From contig JALTZQ010000264.1 of assembly GCA_027046105.1 (NCBI GenBank), forward strand, positions 1 through 7,810: DNA of 7,810 nt, in the 5' to 3' direction. The stretch comes from Pyrodictiaceae archaeon. Its GTDB lineage: Archaea; Thermoproteota; Thermoprotei_A; Sulfolobales; Pyrodictiaceae. Positions within the stretch are counted from its first letter, which is position 1. Each line of letters opens with the position of its first letter. Positions 6,534 through 7,810 of this stretch are shown here, one piece after another. The translations under genes were made by a program, and so were the position numbers. The notes below the pieces were generated by a model. It worked only from the letters and a program-made list of their open reading frames with translations, had not been told where the DNA came from and searched no databases.

Positions 6534-6623
6534 ACCCTACATGGCAGGCTTTGCATGCTTTTCCCTCAACGGCTACAAAACCACGTGTGCTGTCAGGGGC
6601 TTTGTCTGAGATACATGTAGGGT
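6534..6623. repeat. perfect 10-bp inverted repeat in the divergent promoter region
   Basis: The arms are ACCCTACATG (6534-6543) and CATGTAGGGT (6614-6623), separated by 70 bases. Read in the direction of each gene, both present the same 5'-CATGTAGGGT, one copy 12 bases before the helicase start and the other 73 bases before the mobA-like start. A match this long in 175 bases is expected by chance at only about 0.015. It may be a pair of binding sites for one regulator of both genes. Confidence 0.55.
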
Positions 6624-6679
6624 AGGAGAATACTTGAAAGCCTAAAACGCATTGAGTACGCCCCTGGGACTATACTGCT

Positions 6680-6686
6680 AAGGAGG
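6680..6686 (+). promoter_or_regulatory. Shine-Dalgarno site supporting a TTG start
   Basis: AAGGAGG lies 10 bases before TTG 6697, and an in-frame TAA (6679-6681) rules out any longer start. It supports TTG as the start of the mobA-like gene. Confidence 0.7.
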
Positions 6687-6696
6687 AATACACCTC

Positions 6697-7569
6697 TTGA
6701 GCATTACGGGTATTGTACTAGCTGGCGGACTCTCAAGACGATTCGGCAAGAACAAACTTACCCACATATATAAGGGTAAACCAGTCATAGCCTACGCTGT
6801 TGAAGCCCTACGACACATTGCCGACGAGGTCATTATCGCTGTATCGGAATACACTAGGCATAACATAGAAGGCTTAGGGCTCGACGCAAAAATAATCGTC
6901 GATACCGGTTCCTGCCAAGGCCCCCTACGCGGAATGGCAACCGCTGCACAATACGCTAGGAGTAACTGGCTTCTAGTAGTACCAGGTGATTCCCCCTGGC
7001 TAAAACCAGAGCCCCTAAAGCGATTAATAGACTATGCAAAGAAGCATAACGCCACAACAACATCACCACTATGGGGAAACAACACCATATCCCCCCTACA
7101 CGTCTACACCACTAGGGAGCTCGCAAAAAACCTTGACAACTACTGTAGAGTTAGAAGAGAATTGGCTAGACCAACAGACCTACACCGCTCATCACCAAAA
7201 CTACTACTTGTTGGAGCAGGGCTACTAGGATCACCACACAGTCTAAGAACACTAAACACGCCAAAAGACCTAGAGGAAGTGAAGCCACCAGCACCAACCA
7301 CCACTAGAACAATAGTGATTGAAGAGCAACACGCCCTCCTCTACCATAAAGCAACAAAACTCCTAGCCAGTAGAGACAACGACAAAGCAGCAGAGCTCTA
7401 TAAGCAAGAAGCAAGAATATACATAAATAGACAAGCACTACACCTCGCACTACACACCCTAATGGATGTATGCAACCTAAAACCCCACCAGCAACTACGC
7501 GAAACAGTAGCCTCCCTAAGAGAAAAACTAGGCCTTAAACCGCGACACCATAAAACCCCCACATGCTAA
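6697..7569 (+). CDS. mobA: MobA-type molybdenum cofactor nucleotidyltransferase with a helical C-terminal extension
   Basis: MobA transfers GMP from GTP to the molybdenum (or tungsten) pterin cofactor, making the dinucleotide form used by DMSO-reductase-family enzymes; it is cytoplasmic. Residues 1-195 fit the family: LAGGLSRRFGKNK (8-20; the LAGG-S-R-G-K nucleotide loop, K20 key), GPLRGM (75-80), VVPGDSPW (94-101; D98 the likely metal ligand) and NTPKDL (187-192) near the domain end. The family is usually about 190-200 residues; this protein has 290. After a proline/threonine linker (197-204), residues 208-280 are charged and predicted helical (for example EEQHALLYHKATKLLASRD), looking like tetratricopeptide- or HEPN-type helices; I cannot name the domain. 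The second and third positions of many codons are A or C. It is separated by 175 bases from the divergent helicase. A related sugar-phosphate or other nucleotidyltransferase is less likely but possible. Confidence 0.8.
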   Translation: MSITGIVLAGGLSRRFGKNKLTHIYKGKPVIAYAVEALRHIADEVIIAVSEYTRHNIEGLGLDAKIIVDTGSCQGPLRGMATAAQYARSNWLLVVPGDSPWLKPEPLKRLIDYAKKHNATTTSPLWGNNTISPLHVYTTRELAKNLDNYCRVRRELARPTDLHRSSPKLLLVGAGLLGSPHSLRTLNTPKDLEEVKPPAPTTTRTIVIEEQHALLYHKATKLLASRDNDKAAELYKQEARIYINRQALHLALHTLMDVCNLKPHQQLRETVASLREKLGLKPRHHKTPTC

Positions 7570-7604
7570 AAACAACACTAACATAAACATCTATACGACA
7601 CCTA

Positions 7605-7619
7605 GTTTCTCAAAGAAAC
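7605..7619 (+). terminator. small hairpin downstream of the mobA-like gene
   Basis: GTTTCT and AGAAAC form a perfect 6-bp stem with a CAA loop, 35 bases after the stop codon. It may mark the 3' end of the transcript, but archaeal termination normally relies on T-runs, which are absent, so the role is doubtful. Confidence 0.2.
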
Positions 7620-7738
7620 AAGTACAACACAGTCATGAAGAAATAACGGGCAAACAAGCATATAGCATAACGCCATAAAAATATAATGCAAAAACCTACA
7701 CGCCATGTAGCAGAGATTTAGCCACCGTGAAACCGAGC

Positions 7739-7747
7739 CTAATAAAC
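7739..7747 (+). promoter_or_regulatory. candidate TATA box for tRNA-Arg
   Basis: CTAATAAAC is centred 29 bases before the first base of the tRNA, the spacing expected of an archaeal tRNA promoter with transcription starting a few bases upstream. The sequence is an imperfect box A. Confidence 0.4.
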
Positions 7748-7771
7748 CCGCGTACTAGGGAACCAGCTAGT

Positions 7772-7810
<39 letters not shown>

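Larger units (their letters stand above)
6522..6696. other. divergent promoter region between helicase and mobA-like gene
   Basis: These 175 bases carry start signals for both divergent genes: GAGGG (6526-6530, minus) for the helicase and AAGGAGG (6680-6686) for the mobA-like gene. TATA boxes are weak. AATACTTGAAAG (6630-6641) is the best plus-strand candidate and would start transcription near 6662. No clear box is seen for the helicase. A perfect 10-bp inverted repeat (6534-6543 with 6614-6623) spans the centre. No gene is seen. Confidence 0.55.
7570..7771. other. intergenic spacer before the tRNA
   Basis: These 202 bases hold no gene I can support. The plus strand is A/C-rich with few G or T runs. 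Two small inverted repeats are visible: GTTTCT/AGAAAC (7605-7619) and CTACA/TGTAG (7696-7710, 5-base loop). An AT-rich patch (7676-7689) precedes the second. A TATA-like box for the tRNA lies at 7739-7747. No long T-run of the usual archaeal terminator type follows the mobA-like gene. Confidence 0.5.

Overview
The window looks like hyperthermophilic crenarchaeal DNA, and I would guess a Desulfurococcales/Pyrodictiaceae-type organism. This is inferred from style, not from a database match. The signs are GTG and TTG starts behind archaeal Shine-Dalgarno sequences (GGAGG, GGTGA), TATA-type promoter boxes, heavy use of AGG/AGA, ATA and CTA codons, frequent CTAG, and an archaeal-type tRNA-Arg. The c-type cytochromes point to an anaerobic respiratory lifestyle with electron transfer to or across the cell surface.

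Layout. At the left edge (1-134, minus strand) is the start of a membrane or secreted protein that runs off the window. An AT-rich spacer (135-428) with candidate divergent promoters and two inverted repeats separates it from a tight three-gene plus-strand cluster. The cluster holds: (i) a secreted cytochrome with three CxxCH motifs, one odd CxCH motif, seven N-glycosylation sequons and a C-terminal membrane tail (429-1286); (ii) an unrecognised polytopic membrane protein with a four-cysteine ectodomain (1301-2785); (iii) a compact membrane-anchored octaheme cytochrome (2790-3428). Gaps of 14 and 4 bases indicate one operon. Together they look like a route for electrons from the membrane through the cell envelope to the outside. 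The first protein resembles in architecture the tetraheme subunits that polymerise into archaeal extracellular cytochrome nanowires. This is the most interesting system in the window, but its function is inferred.

Converging on the cluster is a large superfamily 2 helicase (6521-3453, minus), probably a housekeeping DNA repair or processing enzyme with no obvious tie to the cytochromes. It shares a 175-base divergent intergenic region, which carries a perfect 10-bp inverted repeat, with a MobA-type molybdenum cofactor nucleotidyltransferase (6697-7569, plus) that has an unusual helical C-terminal extension of about 90 residues. A 202-base spacer with small hairpins and a TATA-like box leads to the 5' half of a tRNA-Arg(CCG) at the right edge (7772-7810).

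No CRISPR array, insertion sequence, phage gene or replication origin was recognised.
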